A DNA stretch of 62,562 nt from Psychrobacter sp. UBA3480 (GCF_002377945.1 NZ_DFQV01000013.1:74610-137171), one strand, 5' to 3'. Positions 1 through 8,874 are shown, counted from the first letter of the stretch. Notes: generated from the sequence alone by a model not told the origin. Numbers and translations: made by a program.

Positions 1-618
1 GATATTATTCGAGACTATATCGCTCAAGCTATTAACGGATTTGAAGACTTTAATCAGCGTATTCGCACCTCTGAGCGTGGCTTTCATTTGTATCATGCGG
101 CGCGTCATCGTGTATGGAATACCAAAAGCGGCAAAGCCCAGTTTGAAGTACCACAATATCCGATTACTTTTGTCGCTGCACAAATGGCAGCCGCAAATGA
201 TATCGATGACCATGCAGATACAGCACAAAAGGTTTGGCAATTGACCAGTGTCCGCAGCCATGACCAATTCAACACTATGATTTTTGGGTTTAAAGACCGC
301 TATCGTCAAACGGATCGCCGTGACGTGCTATTCATGCATCCCGATGAAATAAGTCGTTTAGGTTGGCAAAAAGGTGACCGTGTTATGGTTACTCGCCAGC
401 GTGCTAAAGATAGCCTAGAGCAACCACGCATATTGGGCCCATTGGTATTGAGCGAGATGGATATTGCCTCCAACGCTGTTGCCGCTTACTATCCTGAATG
501 CAATGACCTCTTTGATTTAGAGACACATGCGCCAGACTCTCATATCCCAGCATACAAATCGACCACCGTCGTTTTAGAGCGCGTAGAGGCAAATACGTCG
601 ACCGCTACGCCTGCGTAA
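1..618 (+). CDS. YdeP/FdhF-family molybdopterin oxidoreductase, C-terminal part (5' end outside window)
   Basis: An open frame runs from base 1 without a start codon, so only the last ~205 residues are present. The stretch around SVRSHDQFNTMIFGFKDRYR, then a region discussing 'H-P-D-E-I-..-G-W-Q-K-G-D-R-V', is typical of the C-terminal molybdopterin dinucleotide-binding domain (a beta-barrel) of the FdhF/YdeP family, cytoplasmic formate-dehydrogenase-like enzymes. In E. coli YdeP is linked to acid resistance; its substrate is not settled. The next gene is fdhD, which sulfurates the Mo cofactor of formate dehydrogenases, and this supports the assignment. The catalytic Cys/Sec and Fe-S regions lie upstream of the window, so activity cannot be judged here. 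Confidence 0.85.
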   Translation, partial: DIIRDYIAQAINGFEDFNQRIRTSERGFHLYHAARHRVWNTKSGKAQFEVPQYPITFVAAQMAAANDIDDHADTAQKVWQLTSVRSHDQFNTMIFGFKDRYRQTDRRDVLFMHPDEISRLGWQKGDRVMVTRQRAKDSLEQPRILGPLVLSEMDIASNAVAAYYPECNDLFDLETHAPDSHIPAYKSTTVVLERVEANTSTATPA

Positions 619-712
619 ATCATACTGTGGAGAGTCAATAAAAATGACATTTTCATTGGATCTCCCTTTAAGTGACCGTAAGCACACTCATAATTTTAGG
701 CCATAATAAATC

Positions 713-1795
713 GTGATAACCATTGAAAATAATGCTGCACAAAGTGAGGCTCTTATTGACCCTACTATAATAGATAATTCAACTAGCTCTAAGATAGTTG
801 CACCTGAATTGCCTAGCGGTGATAGGTTGTCAGAGACACCACTTGCTCGTAATCATTTAGCACAAAAGCATCATTACCCTTCAGTTATTAGTGACCCTAA
901 TAATGACTCTCATCTTCAAATCGAATCTCAGAGCACCAGCTTAGCCGTAGAAGCTGCGGTCTCTATCATTATTAATGGGATTCATTATGCTGTGCTGATG
1001 GCTAGTCCTCATCAGTTAGAGTACTTGGCTGTTGGGTTCTTATTTAGCGAAGGATTAATTCAATACAGTCACGAGTTACTCGACTGGGAAGTGACTCACC
1101 TTGCAGATCTAGCTAGCTATCAGCAGTTTGCTCAAGATTCGAATGACGAAGATCTTGATTCAGTATCGATTGAACAAAGCTTAGAACAATTTCAAGATTA
1201 CGATATCTATGTCGTGGAGTTGGTATTGAGCCAACGCTGCCATCAACGTATCCAAGCACAAAAACGGCAGCTCGCAGGGCGCACAGGCTGCGGTATGTGC
1301 GGTATTACTGGATTAACACAAGCTTTGCCTGATTTAAGTGCTTACTCTCAAAGCAGTCTACAGTCCGACCATAATCAATCGACAAGCAACGATAGTGCTA
1401 AGACGACTGTTCCAAGTCTTGACTACCTACTGGCACTGCGTCAACAAGTGGATGCCGCGCAGCATACACATCAGCTGACAGGTGCGGTACATGCCGCAGC
1501 AACGATACATAATCAGCAGCTGTATTTATTTGAGGATGTAGGCCGCCACAATGCACTCGATAAACTTATCGGTTGGCAATTACGCCAAAAAGCAGACGTT
1601 AGCTGTGTGCTTATGACTTCGCGTCTCTCTATTGAACTGGTTCAAAAGTCTATTCGAAGTCAAATCCCGTGGCTAATTGGCATGTCAGCACCTACCAGTA
1701 CAGCCGTGCGCGTGGCTGAGCGTTACGGACTTGGATTGGCTGGATTTTTACGTGATAACCGAGTCACTTACTACACCAAACAAGATAATATATAA
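713..1795 (+). CDS. fdhD: FdhD, formate dehydrogenase accessory sulfurtransferase
   Basis: FdhD carries sulfur from a cysteine desulfurase such as IscS to the molybdenum cofactor of formate dehydrogenase-type enzymes. The diagnostic GRTGCGMCGI motif holds the two catalytic cysteines (Cys193 and Cys196). Other family blocks are VGFLFSEGLI near residue 105 and EDVGRHNALDKLIG near residue 275, followed by a C-terminal TSRLS...APTS segment. At 360 residues it is about 80-90 longer than usual: the first ~80 residues are a low-complexity polar extension, and a further polar insert follows the CxxC. The start is GTG with only a weak upstream purine stretch. No internal ATG before the conserved domain fits better, so the extension may be real. 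It lies 94 bp downstream of the YdeP-like oxidoreductase, its likely client, and is probably co-transcribed with it. Confidence 0.93.
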   Translation: MITIENNAAQSEALIDPTIIDNSTSSKIVAPELPSGDRLSETPLARNHLAQKHHYPSVISDPNNDSHLQIESQSTSLAVEAAVSIIINGIHYAVLMASPHQLEYLAVGFLFSEGLIQYSHELLDWEVTHLADLASYQQFAQDSNDEDLDSVSIEQSLEQFQDYDIYVVELVLSQRCHQRIQAQKRQLAGRTGCGMCGITGLTQALPDLSAYSQSSLQSDHNQSTSNDSAKTTVPSLDYLLALRQQVDAAQHTHQLTGAVHAAATIHNQQLYLFEDVGRHNALDKLIGWQLRQKADVSCVLMTSRLSIELVQKSIRSQIPWLIGMSAPTSTAVRVAERYGLGLAGFLRDNRVTYYTKQDNI

Positions 1796-2563
1796 AAATT
1801 CACTTCTACTTGTTCATTGAGAGCACCCGTCTATCGCTTATTATCTATTTTTTCTAGTGAAAGCTTCAGTTAATTACTCATAGTCATCATTTAGCTCATA
1901 GCGATATATCACTCGATCCTGCTCATAATAAAACCCTATCTTTCAATACTTTACTAAACATCTTATTAAATCTCTTTAAACAAATACTTATATGTCATCT
2001 TCGGTCATTGTCTGGTAAATATCGGATAATGTTTGAGGTTGGTGACATAATAGGTTACTCTTATCGCGCAAATATGTTACAGGCACTTAACGAATATGTA
2101 GTTTTATTTATTAATGCCGCTTAGTAATACATCAATCGCAATAGATAAGTAGAGACTTCCTACCTATTGCTTATTACAGCTGACAAGGCTGTCTAAATCG
2201 AGTTCGGGTCATGCCATCATGGCTTAGTGCTTATTCGTAATTCCGCTATAGACACTCATCAAATGAGTTTTCTTTAGCATGTAGCTACCTTTGTGTATGC
2301 CTATTAATAGCGTGGTGGTTTACCCATTAACTGACACCTATTGAAAGTAGTCCCTGTCTTTTTGATTTGACACTATTTGTCTCATTAAGATTTGGGCGTG
2401 ACACTTAGCATTTGCTTACCATCACAGCTGGTATTTTCGCTATTTATATTAGCCACATACGTTCGGTATGAGGGCTGTGTAGGCTATGCTGTATTCCTAA
2501 TGGTTTGGTATCTTTCATTTTTACTGAACTTTATTCATCAACTAACAATTGCGAGGTCTGAGT
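1796..2563. other. Intergenic stretch with no recognised gene
   Basis: About 770 bases separate fdhD from the symporter gene. The sequence is AT-rich, has stops in all frames at short intervals, and shows no strong terminator hairpin or RNA gene that I recognise. A short hydrophobic frame at its 3' end overlaps the symporter start and is treated as chance. The length is unusual for this dense chromosome; an unannotated small RNA or the symporter's control region could sit here. Confidence 0.6.
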
Positions 2564-4228
2564 TTGAAAACTGAGTCATTGTTCCAATTTTCATCATTGA
2601 CGATTATTTTATTATTATTAGCATTTTATGGCGGCACCTATTTACTGTCTTTATTAATCAAAAAAGATAAAGAGACAACTTCTGGGTTTATGGTCGCAGG
2701 TCACGGTGTTGGCTTTGGTATGGGTGCAGCCAGCATGACCGCCACTTGGATTTGGGCCGCCTCATTTTATGCTGCGGCTACTTCTGGTTATAAATATGGC
2801 GTCTCAGGGCCGATACATTATGGCTTTTGGGGTGCATTGATGATTTTATTCATCTATCCTTTCGGTATGCGCTTTCGTGAATTGGCACCAGACGGTCATA
2901 CACTAGGTGAACTTATTCATGCCCGCCACGGTTCATCAAGCCAATTAATCTTAGCCATATCCAATATTATGGGCAGTTTAATTAGCTTGATGGTCAACTT
3001 TACCGCTGCTGGAGCATTGGTGTCGGTTTTATCACCATTATCGTTCCAAACAGGGGTAATGATCGCAGGTATCGGTGTACTGAGTTACACATTGACATCA
3101 GGGTTTAGAGCATCTGTCTTTACGGATTTCGCTCAGTTGGTCGCTCTAATGGCCATTGGTATTGTCATTATTCCCGCCGTATTATTCGCTATGGGTGGCC
3201 CTGAGGTCATGGTCAGCGGCCTATCAAACCTGACATTAGAGCAGCAGAACTTCTTCTCCTCTGAGGCATTCTTTCAACAAGGTGCGCCTTACTTCGTCGC
3301 TGTATTAGCATATGCTATCGGTAATCAAACCATCACTCAGCGATTATTTGCGATTGATAAAACTAAGATTAAAGCGACGTTTATCACTGCTACAGTCGGC
3401 TATGCTGGTATCGTTATTGGTCTTGGAATGATTGGACTAATGGCTGTAACGATTGGCGTCGAGCCACTCGATGGCAATATGAATAACCTCATCCCTCAAA
3501 TGGTCAGTACTTATCTGCACCCTGTCTTTATCGCCTTATTCTTCATTTTAGTGATTGGGTCATTGTCCTCGACCGCTGACTCAGATTTATCAGCGCTATC
3601 AACCATTATGATGGCGGATGTCTACGGTAAAAACATCGCCAAAAAAGGCCATGTTAAACCTAAAACGATGATGCTAATTGGTCGCGGCACGATGATTGTT
3701 GCGACAGCAGCTGGACTAATTTTTGCGAGCTTTAAGCTCGATATTCTCGTCATGCTAGTATTTGTTGGTGCACTATGGGGGGCTATTGTCTTTCCTGTTA
3801 TTGCCAGTGTGTTTTGGAATCGCGTCACCAATACTGCCTTTACCTCAGCAGTTATCGTCGGACTACTCTTATTTTGCGTTGCCCGTTTCGAATTACTCCC
3901 AATCACAGGTGCCACGGCCCTATTCTTTGAAATACTGGCAAGTGTTGGTGCAGCAGTCGTTATTGGTCTAATGGTCTTTGGGTTCCTAGGTCGTAAGGTT
4001 GGCATGGTCGCCGCAGCTATCACGCTTGTGCTGATGCTTATTTTCGCTACTGGCTTCTTACGTCAATATATGGTCCTGCTAGCCTCTCTAACGGCTTACG
4101 GCGCTAGTACCGTCGTCTGTGTGATTATCAGCTTGATGGGAGACGAACACTTCGACTTCGACTTAATTAAGCAGCGTGTGGGCAATTACGATAAAAAGTC
4201 GGAAATCCCATCGTCACTTAAATCTTAA
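2564..4228 (+). CDS. Sodium:solute symporter (SSS family, DUR3-like)
   Basis: A polytopic inner-membrane protein of ~554 residues with about 13 to 15 hydrophobic segments, the size of the SSS family. Near residue 55, TATWIWAASFYAAATSGYKYG, followed by GPIHYGFWGA, and later ELAPDGHTLGELIHARHG, resemble the urea/polyamine DUR3-type branch; the real substrate is unknown. SSTADSDLSALSTIMMADVYG near residue 345 is the conserved core motif around Na+ site 2. The frame can be read from TTG at 2549, but TTG at 2564 has GAGG seven bases upstream and is preferred. A 44-residue membrane protein follows 84 bp downstream and is probably a partner. It probably imports a small organic solute together with Na+. 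Confidence 0.88.
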   Translation: MKTESLFQFSSLTIILLLLAFYGGTYLLSLLIKKDKETTSGFMVAGHGVGFGMGAASMTATWIWAASFYAAATSGYKYGVSGPIHYGFWGALMILFIYPFGMRFRELAPDGHTLGELIHARHGSSSQLILAISNIMGSLISLMVNFTAAGALVSVLSPLSFQTGVMIAGIGVLSYTLTSGFRASVFTDFAQLVALMAIGIVIIPAVLFAMGGPEVMVSGLSNLTLEQQNFFSSEAFFQQGAPYFVAVLAYAIGNQTITQRLFAIDKTKIKATFITATVGYAGIVIGLGMIGLMAVTIGVEPLDGNMNNLIPQMVSTYLHPVFIALFFILVIGSLSSTADSDLSALSTIMMADVYGKNIAKKGHVKPKTMMLIGRGTMIVATAAGLIFASFKLDILVMLVFVGALWGAIVFPVIASVFWNRVTNTAFTSAVIVGLLLFCVARFELLPITGATALFFEILASVGAAVVIGLMVFGFLGRKVGMVAAAITLVLMLIFATGFLRQYMVLLASLTAYGASTVVCVIISLMGDEHFDFDLIKQRVGNYDKKSEIPSSLKS

Positions 4229-4312
4229 ACCAAAGTCGCTTTATCCGAGTAATGATTAGTCAGGAGTATCTGGCTAATCGCTACTTACTTAGCAATATTA
4301 TAAGGAGATATC

Positions 4313-4447
4313 ATGGACAACGTTTTTATCTACGGCTTATATATCTTAATTTGGCCTGCCATTACTCTTGGCGTACTAATATTAATTTGCACGGCCACTT
4401 ATCGCGATGTGAAAAGTGCTAAACGTGACAATAGAGATATAGTTTAG
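4313..4447 (+). CDS. Small membrane protein, putative symporter small subunit (44 aa)
   Basis: ATG at 4313 follows a near-perfect ribosome-binding site (AAGGAGATATC). The 44-residue product has a single hydrophobic helix (about residues 4-27, with the sequence IYGLYILIWPAITLGVLILI inside) and then a short, charged tail rich in Lys, Arg and Asp. Very short proteins of this design are found directly after SSS-type symporters in Pseudomonas and Acinetobacter relatives, where they are called putative transporter small subunits. The position 84 bp behind the symporter stop fits co-transcription. Function, and whether it binds the symporter, are inference. Confidence 0.75.
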   Translation: MDNVFIYGLYILIWPAITLGVLILICTATYRDVKSAKRDNRDIV

Positions 4448-4586
4448 CGCACTATATTTTAAACAATCGTCATTACACGCTAGTTTACTGACGGCTTGAA
4501 AAAGCCTATTAATAGCGTAAATGTCCTGAAATTGGGGCTAAATATAGATAAGATAATAAATAAGCTGTTTTTAATTAAAAAAGGAC

Positions 4587-4614
4587 TTGTAATTTACTAT
4601 ATTTTTGCTAATAT
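4587..4614 (+). promoter_or_regulatory. Promoter of tRNA-Cys
   Basis: A -35 element TTGTAA (4587-4592) and a -10 element TAATAT (4609-4614) are 16 bases apart. A GC-rich discriminator GGCGACC follows, typical of stringently controlled stable-RNA promoters. Mature tRNA-Cys begins 15 bases after the -10 box. Confidence 0.65.
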
Positions 4615-4628
4615 AGGCGACCTTGATT

Positions 4629-4702
4629 GGCTGGATGGCAGAGTGGTCATGCAGCGGACTGCAACTCCGTTAACGCCGGTTCGATTCCGACTCCAGCCTC
4701 CA
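4629..4702 (+). tRNA. tRNA-Cys (anticodon GCA)
   Basis: The 74-base cloverleaf has acceptor arms GGCTGGA / TCCAGCC, discriminator T and an encoded CCA end. The anticodon loop CTGCAAC (anticodon GCA) sits on a CGGA/TCCG stem, and GGTTCGATTCC forms the T arm. Unlike the glyW-cysT-leuZ cluster of E. coli, no tRNA-Gly lies upstream. Confidence 0.96.
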
Positions 4703-4732
4703 ATTATTTATTAACTTTACGTTAATTTTGGC

Positions 4733-4760
4733 TTGCATTATTATCACAACCGATTATAAT
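4733..4760 (+). promoter_or_regulatory. Separate promoter of tRNA-Leu
   Basis: TTGCAT (4733-4738) and a consensus TATAAT (4755-4760) are 16 bases apart. They are followed by AGCGACC, almost the same discriminator as the tRNA-Cys promoter (GGCGACC). The mature tRNA begins 66 bases further on, so a 5' leader would be trimmed by RNase P. Confidence 0.65.
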
Positions 4761-4826
4761 AGCGACCACTTATCTAGTAACTAGATGGTCTATCAGCTAG
4801 TTTACATGTTAGATAAAACAAGTTTT

Positions 4827-4913
4827 GCCCGGGTGGTGAAATTGGTAGACACAAGGGATTTAAAATCCCTCGCTAGCAATAGCGTGCCGGTTCAAGTCCG
4901 GCTCCGGGTACCA
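4827..4913 (+). tRNA. tRNA-Leu (anticodon UAA)
   Basis: An 87-base class II tRNA with acceptor arms GCCCGGG / TCCGGGT (G-U closing pairs), discriminator A and encoded CCA. The anticodon stem AGGGA/TCCCT carries loop TTTAAAA, so the anticodon is TAA, reading UUA/UUG. The long variable arm CGCTAGCAATAGCG is typical of tRNA-Leu. Confidence 0.96.
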
Positions 4914-4946
4914 TTACATAGTCCTATACTATCTTATAGAACAGCT

Positions 4947-4980
4947 AAATCCCCTGATATAATATCAGGGGATTTGTTGT
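4947..4980 (+). terminator. Terminator of the tRNA genes
   Basis: A perfect 13-bp stem, AAATCCCCTGATA (4947-4959) with its complement at 4963-4975, has a 3-base loop. The downstream strand ends in TTTGTTGT. It lies 34 bases after tRNA-Leu. Confidence 0.8.
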
Positions 4981-5202
4981 ATCTGGCGTTCTATACTGTC
5001 CTACTCTATCTATCCTAATCCATGCATCTGATGTACATTCATCTCCCAGTGCTCATTTAGAATATTAATCATGATAAGTGATATGGATGACGAGCATTTC
5101 AACTACTCTATTCACCTATACCACTATTCTTAGAGAAATCTAACTAGATTACGCACTTGGTTTTGCAAGTAGCATTGTCAATTTACGCTTTTTATAGCTG
5201 AA

Positions 5203-6831
5203 TTAACTATCCAACAATATATTGCCATAGTCATCACGCAGATCTTTTTTCACCATTTTTCCAGCACCATTCAGCACGATATTATCTACAAATATGACTT
5301 TATCGGGTATTTGCCAACTGGCGATTTTACCTTCGTAAAAGCTCAGTACTTGCGACTCATCGATTTCTGAATTTGGCTCCTTCACTACAATCAGTACTGG
5401 ACGTTCGCTCCATTTCTTGTGCTTTGCAGCAATAGCGGCCGCCATTCTTATCTGCGGATGGGCGACTGCGATGTTTTCTAGCTCTACTGACGATATCCAC
5501 TCCCCACCAGATTTAATCAAATCTTTTGAGCGATCCCGAATATTCATATAGCCATCGGCATCAATGGTTGCAATATCGCCTGTGTCGAACCAACCGTCTT
5601 CAGTTATCGCATCAGGATTTTCTGTGTAATAATCGTTGATGATCCAATGCCCTTTAATCTGTAGACGACCTTGAGACATACCATCTTCTTCAACTCGCTG
5701 TAGTGGCTCGTCAGTATCTATGAGACGTAGCTGAACGCCGTAGGGTGGACGACCTTGAGAGTTACGCAACTCATTAATCTCATCTTTACTCAGCGATTTA
5801 TGCTTGGCTTTTATTTGATTCATCGTTCCAAGTGGGCTGGTTTCTGTCATACCCCAACCATGTACTGCATCACAATTAAAATCCTCTCTAAACGTTTTGA
5901 TTACCGATGGTGGGCATGCGGCTCCTCCGACGATAGTACGCGTCATGCTATCAAGCTTACTACCTCTGGCTTTGGCAGCGGTCAATAGACTTTGCCAAAT
6001 CGTTGGAACACCTAAAGCAACCGTGACATGACAATCATCAATGAGAGATACTAGGCTGTCACCATCGAGATTTGGACCAGGAAGTATAAGAGAGCAACCA
6101 GTCAAGGCAGCCGCGTAAGGTGTGCCCCACGCATTGACATGGAACATCGGTACGACGGGTAGCAAAACGTCTTGTGCAGAGAGCGCGGAGACATCAGGCA
6201 TGCATAACGCCATCGCATGTAGCACAGAAGAGCGATGCGTATATAAAATCCCTTTAGGGTTACCAGTAGTTCCTGATGTGTAGCACAAAGAGCTGGCTGT
6301 TGCTTCATCGAATTGAGGCCAGTCAAAGTCAGTAGAATTTTCTGCTAATAGCTCATCAAAGAACAGTACATTAGGCAGTTTTTCTACGATACTATCATCT
6401 CGATCACTTAGACAAATGAAGTGTTCAACACCTTTGATATGCTCTTTGATTGCCATAATTAGCGGTAGGAAAGTAGTATCAAAAAATAGTACACGATCAT
6501 CAGCGTCATTGATAATGTAGCTAAGCTGCTCGGGGAACAAACGTGGATTGATAGTATGGCAAACCATGCCACTACCTGAAATCGCATACCAAGCTTCTAA
6601 ATGACGACGGTTGTTCCAAGCCAAAGTCGCTATGCGTTCTGATGATTTAAGTCCCAGTGCAGCCAACGCATTGGCCAATCGTTTTGAGTTATCCGAGACA
6701 GTGCGCCAATTGGTATGAGTCATCTGTCCGTCGACTTCTTTGGACAAAACTGCCGTATCACCATGATAACGGGCAGCGTGTTCGATTAGACCACTAATCA
6801 ACAATGGCTGATACATCATTTTTCCTAACAT
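5203..6831 (-). CDS. AMP-forming fatty acyl-CoA ligase (AlkK-like)
   Basis: A member of the ANL superfamily that adenylates a fatty acid with ATP and then forms the CoA thioester. The P-loop-like A3 motif is YTSGTTGNPKG near residue 188. GWGMTETSPLG near residue 332 is the A5 motif, YTENPDAITEDGWFDTGDIA the A7 region, and RSKDLIKSGGEWISS the A8 hinge with its Gly-Gly-Glu-Trp. The penultimate-region Lys of the A10 motif is in NGAGKMVKKDL. Length 542 and the stretch PMFHVNAWGTPYAAALTG match the medium/long-chain ligase AlkK and the related methylthiopropionyl-CoA ligases, so chain-length specificity is uncertain. AGGGA lies upstream of the ATG. It is monocistronic, with no beta-oxidation neighbours. 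Confidence 0.88.
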   Translation of the reverse strand: MLGKMMYQPLLISGLIEHAARYHGDTAVLSKEVDGQMTHTNWRTVSDNSKRLANALAALGLKSSERIATLAWNNRRHLEAWYAISGSGMVCHTINPRLFPEQLSYIINDADDRVLFFDTTFLPLIMAIKEHIKGVEHFICLSDRDDSIVEKLPNVLFFDELLAENSTDFDWPQFDEATASSLCYTSGTTGNPKGILYTHRSSVLHAMALCMPDVSALSAQDVLLPVVPMFHVNAWGTPYAAALTGCSLILPGPNLDGDSLVSLIDDCHVTVALGVPTIWQSLLTAAKARGSKLDSMTRTIVGGAACPPSVIKTFREDFNCDAVHGWGMTETSPLGTMNQIKAKHKSLSKDEINELRNSQGRPPYGVQLRLIDTDEPLQRVEEDGMSQGRLQIKGHWIINDYYTENPDAITEDGWFDTGDIATIDADGYMNIRDRSKDLIKSGGEWISSVELENIAVAHPQIRMAAAIAAKHKKWSERPVLIVVKEPNSEIDESQVLSFYEGKIASWQIPDKVIFVDNIVLNGAGKMVKKDLRDDYGNILLDS

Positions 6832-7085
6832 AATACATTCCCTGTAGTTATTTGAAAGTCCGCTTATTCTTGCTACTGCATCGCCTGATACGAAGAATAG
6901 GCCTCAACTAAGAATAATCAGAATTATTCTTTAAGACAAGTTAATATTATGTTCTCCATAGCCAACGAAAAATTGTGATTCAATTTCAAAGACTTGATGA
7001 TTACTCTATATAAATAGCTTTTACTTTCTCATTCAAAGTTCATTGGTATCATTGTTTCTTTAATTAACCATAAAATTTAGACAAA

Positions 7086-7117
7086 AAAAATCCGACCACC
7101 TAAGTGATCGGATTTTT
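7086..7117 (-). terminator. Terminator hairpin beside the outer att copy
   Basis: A ten-bp stem, AAAAATCCGA (7086-7095) with TCGGATTTTT (7108-7117), has T-runs on both strands. It lies immediately beyond the ssrA-like att copy, the position the normal ssrA terminator has relative to ssrA, so it may once have ended ssrA transcription. Confidence 0.65.
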
Positions 7118-7121
7118 AATA

Positions 7122-7138
7122 TTTGGTGGAGATGGCGG
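7122..7138 (-). repeat. Outer att copy (duplicate of ssrA 3' end)
   Basis: TGGTGGAGATGGCGG (7124-7138) is identical to the first 15 bases of the ssrA 3' end (11451-11465, minus-strand gene). With the two preceding T residues it is identical over 17 bases to the middle copy (10216-10232). It marks the distal end of the relic element. Confidence 0.75.
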
Positions 7139-7603
7139 AAACTAAACTATAGTTATAAATACCTGATAATAAACATTATTAATAATTTAAAAATAGACGA
7201 TACCAACCATAATACCAACAATCATTTTTTATTTTGCTGTTATTCAATGCCAACCCTATCAACTAAATATTATTTTGTAATTATTTGCAATATTAAAGTT
7301 ATGCTGAACGTGCTAGCAACTTAGGAATATTATTTCTTACTTGGAAATTTCTTGCATGGGGTTGAATCGCGCTAAACACTACCGATAACTGTCATAGTTG
7401 CATTGAGTCTTTAATAGCTCGATGTTATAGCGATATGTCTTGCCCTTATATTCATAGCTCATTGCCATGCTGTGGGCTTCATTGCTTTGTAGCTGTTACG
7501 GCAGGCTTTAATGCTTAGATGTATATAGTCGCTCAATGTGCGCATGGTCGTTATCTCTAAATGTTATCTAAATCATTAGGTGATTTTACTTTGTCCTATC
7601 TTA

Positions 7604-7633
7604 GCTTAATTATTTCGTGCTCTTTTTATGGAC
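7604..7633 (+). repeat. Imperfect direct repeat, left copy
   Basis: This 30-base segment matches 8875-8904 at 27 of 30 positions (shared TTATTTC, TGCT and TTTTTATGGAC blocks). The two copies bracket the sialidase-like gene. They may be the scar of a cargo insertion or a partial duplication. Confidence 0.6.
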
Positions 7634-7725
7634 ATCAAAAACTATCTCAAACTTTCCAAGGTTAGAATAACTTGTGTATCAATTTATACTCACTTTCACG
7701 ACAATCTTGCTTTTTCTATTCCTTT

Positions 7726-8799
7726 TCACAAGTTATTAATATCAACAGTGCAGCTATTAATTGATGGCTTACCCTTTGTTGTCTTGCGTGCATACCATAC
7801 GATAAATATCTTTCCTCTGCCCAAATCAACCACAAAAGGCTGACCACCATCAGTACTATAAATCGGGCTTACTCTTTTTCTAATTGACCATGTTTTGCCA
7901 TTGTCTGTACTTCTAAAGATGGTTATACCTGTCGTATCGTTGCCATAAACTATATCGCCTGATCCGCCTGCGTAACCTGATTTGCCTGTTCGATCACCTG
8001 TGATTAGAATAATCGAGCCATCATCTAGTTTAGTCAAATTTGGTTGACGGCCATTGATGAGCTTAGGGTCTAAAGCTGTAGGAATTGACCACGTATTACC
8101 ATTATTGGTAGAAATTGAGCTATAAAGATTATTATGCTTACCCTTATCTTCACGAATATAAGCAATCCAGTTGTTTGAATGTGTGTTGACAATGTCAGCC
8201 TCACTAAACTGCCTACCTGCTGTCGCAGGAGCTATGACACTCTTAAATCTCCATGTAATACCACCATCTAATGACTCAAGCAACGCGGTTTGCCAAGTTT
8301 TAGCGTTATAACCAGTACGATAGAGCCTAGTCCCTGCATTCTTAGGTGTTGACCAAATAGAATACCCATCAGCTTTACTCGTAGTTGTTGCTTTAACTAA
8401 ACCTGCATTTTTTCTCAAGTTCCAAACTTTCAAATCAACCGATTTCCCCTCGCTTAGTAAATCAGCTATTAGGCTAAAATCATAAGTTTGGTCGTCATTG
8501 ATAAAAAAGTCTTTGAGTCTAAATGTGTCACCGCCGTCATCTGATCTAAACATAACCTGTTTATCTGATTTTGCGTGCGCAGTACCAGTGCTAAAAATAC
8601 CGACAATACTGTTGCCTATTTTGGTTGCGTAAGGAAATGCATCGTAATTCTCGTTGTAGATAATTTTACTGCGATAGCTATTTGAGCCTAAGTGTGACGC
8701 ATCATTAAAACTTACGCACAAATCTTGATTTTTTTCATCTGCTAAAACTGTCATTGATGAAAACCCAAGAAATAGTGCTATTAGCAACTTACTTAGCAA
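7726..8799 (-). CDS. Secreted sialidase-like Asp-box (BNR) beta-propeller protein
   Basis: The product is 357 residues with a clear signal peptide (hydrophobic residues 4-19, then VLA-DEK). Four Asp-box repeats of the S-x-D-x-G-x-T-W type are visible near residues 86-93 (RSDDGGDTF), 176-183 (ESLDGGITW), 230-237 (STNNGNTW) and 297-304 (RSTDNGKTW), the pattern of six-bladed sialidase-type propellers. I cannot place the arginine triad of true sialidases with confidence, so it could cut sialic acid or another glycan, or only bind. The start is TTG, supported by GAGGTG five bases upstream. It is the only intact gene in the 3.1-kb outer relic and so is probably horizontally acquired cargo, perhaps for scavenging or surface glycan interaction. 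Confidence 0.72.
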   Translation of the reverse strand: MLSKLLIALFLGFSSMTVLADEKNQDLCVSFNDASHLGSNSYRSKIIYNENYDAFPYATKIGNSIVGIFSTGTAHAKSDKQVMFRSDDGGDTFRLKDFFINDDQTYDFSLIADLLSEGKSVDLKVWNLRKNAGLVKATTTSKADGYSIWSTPKNAGTRLYRTGYNAKTWQTALLESLDGGITWRFKSVIAPATAGRQFSEADIVNTHSNNWIAYIREDKGKHNNLYSSISTNNGNTWSIPTALDPKLINGRQPNLTKLDDGSIILITGDRTGKSGYAGGSGDIVYGNDTTGITIFRSTDNGKTWSIRKRVSPIYSTDGGQPFVVDLGRGKIFIVWYARKTTKGKPSINSCTVDINNL

Positions 8800-8874
8800 G
8801 ATAACACCTCATTGTTTAAGCGATAGAACATTTTATCATCTACTGTTGAAAGCATATTGTTTATAATTAATATC

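Larger units (their letters stand above)
6832..7725. other. Non-coding junction between core genome and relic element
   Basis: About 890 AT-rich bases lie between the acyl-CoA ligase start and the sialidase-like gene. They contain a terminator hairpin (7086-7117), the outermost ssrA-like att copy (7122-7138) and then decayed element DNA. One 29-codon frame (minus, 7379-7468, beginning MAMSYEYKGKTYRYN) is seen in the element part; it has no clear ribosome-binding site and I do not call it a gene. The left copy of a 30-bp direct repeat is at 7604-7633. Confidence 0.6.

Noticed and set aside
2392..2574. 60-residue hydrophobic frame overlapping the symporter start
   Set aside because: It starts at TTG without a ribosome-binding site and overlaps the symporter. 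No family resemblance is seen.
4496..4714. 72-residue frame
   Set aside because: It runs through the promoter and body of tRNA-Cys.
4785..5018. 77-residue frame
   Set aside because: It runs through tRNA-Leu and its terminator.
7628..7843. 71-residue plus-strand frame
   Set aside because: It overlaps the 3' end of the sialidase-like gene and lacks family content or a ribosome-binding site.
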